A DNA stretch of 7,201 bases from positions 599 through 7,799 of the forward strand of contig VAXY01000124.1 of the NCBI GenBank assembly GCA_005885085.1. Reading direction: 5' to 3'. This DNA is from Actinomycetota bacterium. Lineage in GTDB: Bacteria > Actinomycetota > Thermoleophilia > Gaiellales > Gaiellaceae. The position numbers were made by a program, and so were the translations under genes. Shown here piece after piece: positions 5,204-7,201 of the stretch (position 1 is the stretch's first letter; each line of letters starts with the position of its first letter). The notes under the pieces were generated by a model, which saw nothing but the letters and a program-made list of their open reading frames with translations, had not been told where the DNA came from and did no database searches.

Positions 5204-6231
5204 GGCACGCGCACGCGGTACTGGAGCTGCTCGCGCCGGTCGTGCTCGTCGTCGCAGTCGCGTTGTTCGGGACGCTCGTCTCGTCCTCGACGCAGACGTA
5301 CGTGATCACGACGCTGGTGAACGTCTCGATCGTCGTCGCCCTCTACGTGTTCATCGGCAACTCGGGCGTGCTGTCGTTCGGCCACGTGAGCTTCGTCGCC
5401 GTGGGCGCATGGACGGCGGGCGTCCTGTCGATGCCCGTGGCCGAAAAGCCGGCGATCATGCCGAACCTCGCGGCCTTCCTCCGCGACACGACCGTCGGAA
5501 ACGTCGGGTCGCTCGCGATTGCCGCCGGGGTCGGCGCGGCCTACGCCCTGATCGTCGGGCTGCCGCTGATGCGGCTTTCAGGGCTGGCGGCGGGCATCGC
5601 GACCTTCGGCGTGCTCGAGATCACGCACAACGTGCTCAGGTACTGGGAGAAGATCGGGCCCGGACTGAACACGTTCTCCGCCGTCCCGGAGACGACCGGG
5701 CTCGGGCAGGCCGCAGTCGGTGCGCTGATTGCGGTCGCGGTGGCGTTCCTCTACCAGCGGAGCCGGTACGGGCGGATGCTCCGTGCGACGCGTGAGGATG
5801 CGCCCGCCGCCCGTGCCGTGGGCGTGTCGGTCTACGGGCAGCGGCTGGTCGCGTTCACGCTCTCGGGCGCCCTGGCCGGGCTCGCGGGCGGGCTCTACGT
5901 GCATCTGCTGCCCGTGAATGCGGAGGTTCTGTATCTCGACCTGACGTTCATCACGCTCGCGATGCTCGTGATCGGCGGCGCGACGAGCCTGTGGGGCGCC
6001 GTCGTGGGCGCCGTCGTCGTGAGCGCGGTCGACTCGTTTCTGGCCGAGGCGGAGAACGGGGTGCATCTCCCCGGTGGGACACTCGACCTCCCGTCCGGCA
6101 CGCGGATCGTGGTCGTCGGCACGCTGATGGCGCTGGTCCTGATCGTCCGGCCGGCCGGCCTCACCGCGGGTCGCGAAGTCCCGTTGCCGCGCGCGTTCCT
6201 GCGGGGCGTTCTGACAAAGTTCTCGGCGTGA
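5200..6231 (+). CDS. livM: Branched-chain amino acid type ABC transporter permease, LivM type
   Basis: Second membrane channel subunit, 343 residues. Its N-terminal hydrophobic segment (LELLAPVVLVVAVALFGTLV) is followed by the LivM hallmark NSGVLSFGHVSFVAVGAW (from residue 54), several further membrane segments, and the ATPase-coupling loop SRYGRMLRATREDAPAARAVGV (from residue 188). It then has SGALAGLAGGLYVHLL and the conserved C-terminal segment ALVLIVRPAGL. The start at 5200 follows from the ATGA overlap with livH, the GGTGGAG 5 bases upstream, and the match of the protein to family length. The frame remains open far upstream by chance; residues before 5200 are Arg-rich shadow sequence and not membrane-like. 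The stop overlaps the peptidase start as GTGA. Confidence 0.92.
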   Translation: MRHAHAVLELLAPVVLVVAVALFGTLVSSSTQTYVITTLVNVSIVVALYVFIGNSGVLSFGHVSFVAVGAWTAGVLSMPVAEKPAIMPNLAAFLRDTTVGNVGSLAIAAGVGAAYALIVGLPLMRLSGLAAGIATFGVLEITHNVLRYWEKIGPGLNTFSAVPETTGLGQAAVGALIAVAVAFLYQRSRYGRMLRATREDAPAARAVGVSVYGQRLVAFTLSGALAGLAGGLYVHLLPVNAEVLYLDLTFITLAMLVIGGATSLWGAVVGAVVVSAVDSFLAEAENGVHLPGGTLDLPSGTRIVVVGTLMALVLIVRPAGLTAGREVPLPRAFLRGVLTKFSA

Positions 6232-7201
6232 CACCGTCAGCCTTCGAGCGCCTGCGCGAGCGGCTCGGCGAGGTCAACGACCTCACCAAGGCCGTGACGC
6301 TGCTGTTCTGGGACCAGCGCGTGATGATGCCTCCCGGAGGCGGGGCGGCCCGGGCCGAGGCCCTCGGCACCGTCAGCCGCCTAGCGCAGGAGCGCTTTGT
6401 CGACGGGGAGATCGGTCGCCTGCTGGATGAGTTGCGGCGGTTCGAGGAGAGCTCCGACTACGACTCGTTCGAGGCGAGCCTGATCCGGGTCACGCGGCGC
6501 AAATACGAAAAGGCCAGGCGTGTTCCGCCGGAACTGGTCGGTGAGATACGGCGGGCCTCCGCCCTTGCCCTCTCGGCGTGGGCTCCCGCAAAGGAGGCGT
6601 CCGATTTCGAGCAACTGCGCCCGCATCTCGAGACGCTGGTCGAGCTTCGGCACCGCTACGTGGCGTGCTTCGAACCCTCGGACGAGACCTACGATCTCCT
6701 CCTCGACGACTACGAGCCGGAGATGAAGACCGCCGAGGTCCGCGAGATCTTCGACCAGCTGAAAGCAGAGCTTCCTCCGCTGATCTCCGAGTTCGCGGAC
6801 GCCGGGGAGGTCGACGATTCCTTCCTCGAGGGCGGGTTCGAACCGGCCGTGCAGCGCCGGCTCGGCCTCGAGATCTTGCGGCGCTTCGGCTACACCGACG
6901 ACGAGTGGCGTATCGACGAGACGCCGCATCCGTTCATGAGCAGCCCGGGCACGGCCGACATCCGGCTGACGACGAATACGCGCCCGGACGATCTGACGTC
7001 GCTCTTCGCGACGATGCACGAGTTCGGGCACGGCGTCTACGAATGGGGGGTGGACCGGGCTTTTGCGCGCACGCCGCTCGGCACGGGCGTGTCGCTCGGC
7101 GTGCACGAGTCGCAGAGCCGGACCTGGGAAAACCTCGTCGGGCGGAGCCGTTCTTTCTGGCGCTGGTTCTACCCACGTCCACAGGAGGCCTTCCCGGCAC
7201 A
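6228..7201 (+). CDS. M32 family carboxypeptidase (carboxypeptidase Taq), 3' truncated by window edge
   Basis: A cytosolic zinc carboxypeptidase that removes C-terminal amino acids from peptides; 324 residues are visible of a family usually near 500. Hallmarks in order: LLFWDQRVMMPPGG (25-38), HPF at 234, DIRLTT just after, the zinc-binding HEFGH (His 264, Glu 265, His 268), and GVHESQSRTWEN with Glu 294 as expected third zinc ligand. The 26-residue spacing from the second His to that Glu agrees with what I recall of M32 enzymes. The GTG start at 6228 overlaps the livM stop (GTGA) and has no clear ribosome binding site, suggesting coupled translation. The frame is intact to the edge. Coupling to an amino-acid-type importer is compatible with a role in peptide breakdown, but M32 enzymes are general housekeeping peptidases and the adjacency may be incidental. 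Confidence 0.93.
   Translation, partial: MTPSAFERLRERLGEVNDLTKAVTLLFWDQRVMMPPGGGAARAEALGTVSRLAQERFVDGEIGRLLDELRRFEESSDYDSFEASLIRVTRRKYEKARRVPPELVGEIRRASALALSAWAPAKEASDFEQLRPHLETLVELRHRYVACFEPSDETYDLLLDDYEPEMKTAEVREIFDQLKAELPPLISEFADAGEVDDSFLEGGFEPAVQRRLGLEILRRFGYTDDEWRIDETPHPFMSSPGTADIRLTTNTRPDDLTSLFATMHEFGHGVYEWGVDRAFARTPLGTGVSLGVHESQSRTWENLVGRSRSFWRWFYPRPQEAFPA

Noticed and set aside
6381..7106. 241-codon minus-strand open frame opposite the M32 peptidase
   Set aside because: The + strand frame carries the complete M32 motif set in order, so the opposite frame is a shadow.

Overview
The window is GC-rich bacterial DNA with G or C at most third codon positions. Every gene I can support lies on the + strand. 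Base composition, compact overlapping genes and the protein families suggest a soil-type actinomycete relative (for example Thermoleophilia/Gaiellales). That placement is inference; there is no rRNA or other taxonomic marker here.

Layout. (1) 2-754: the C-terminal part of a phytoene-dehydrogenase-like NAD(P)/FAD-dependent oxidoreductase whose start lies left of the window. (2) 814-1587: a xylose-isomerase-like TIM-barrel protein (sugar phosphate isomerase/epimerase superfamily). Its coding frame clearly continues upstream of the first usual start codon, to about 715. (3) 1621-6231: a complete branched-chain-amino-acid-type (HAAT/Liv) ABC importer in the order binding protein, LivG-type ATPase, LivF-type ATPase, LivH-type permease, LivM-type permease. 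(4) 6228-7201: the N-terminal two thirds of an M32 (carboxypeptidase Taq) metallopeptidase, cut by the right edge.

The genes look like one transcription unit. From the LivG gene onward each stop overlaps the next start by four bases (ATGA three times, GTGA once), so translation is probably coupled from LivG through the peptidase. The binding-protein gene has the best ribosome binding site in the window and ends 9 bases before LivG. A long, nearly perfect hairpin (2838-2876) sits just inside the 5' end of LivG, where it could set binding protein apart from the rest of the operon in expression.

How they may work together: the secreted binding protein captures a small solute, LivH/LivM form the channel and LivG/LivF power it. 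The ligand cannot be read from sequence; it may be an amino acid, but HAAT systems also carry amides, urea, aromatic acids and other compounds. The oxidoreductase and isomerase upstream suggest an imported catabolic substrate, while the coupled carboxypeptidase suggests peptide or amino-acid use. I found no CRISPR array, mobile element, tRNA, rRNA or defence system. The most unusual local features are the missing start codon of the isomerase gene and the hairpin at the binding protein/LivG junction.
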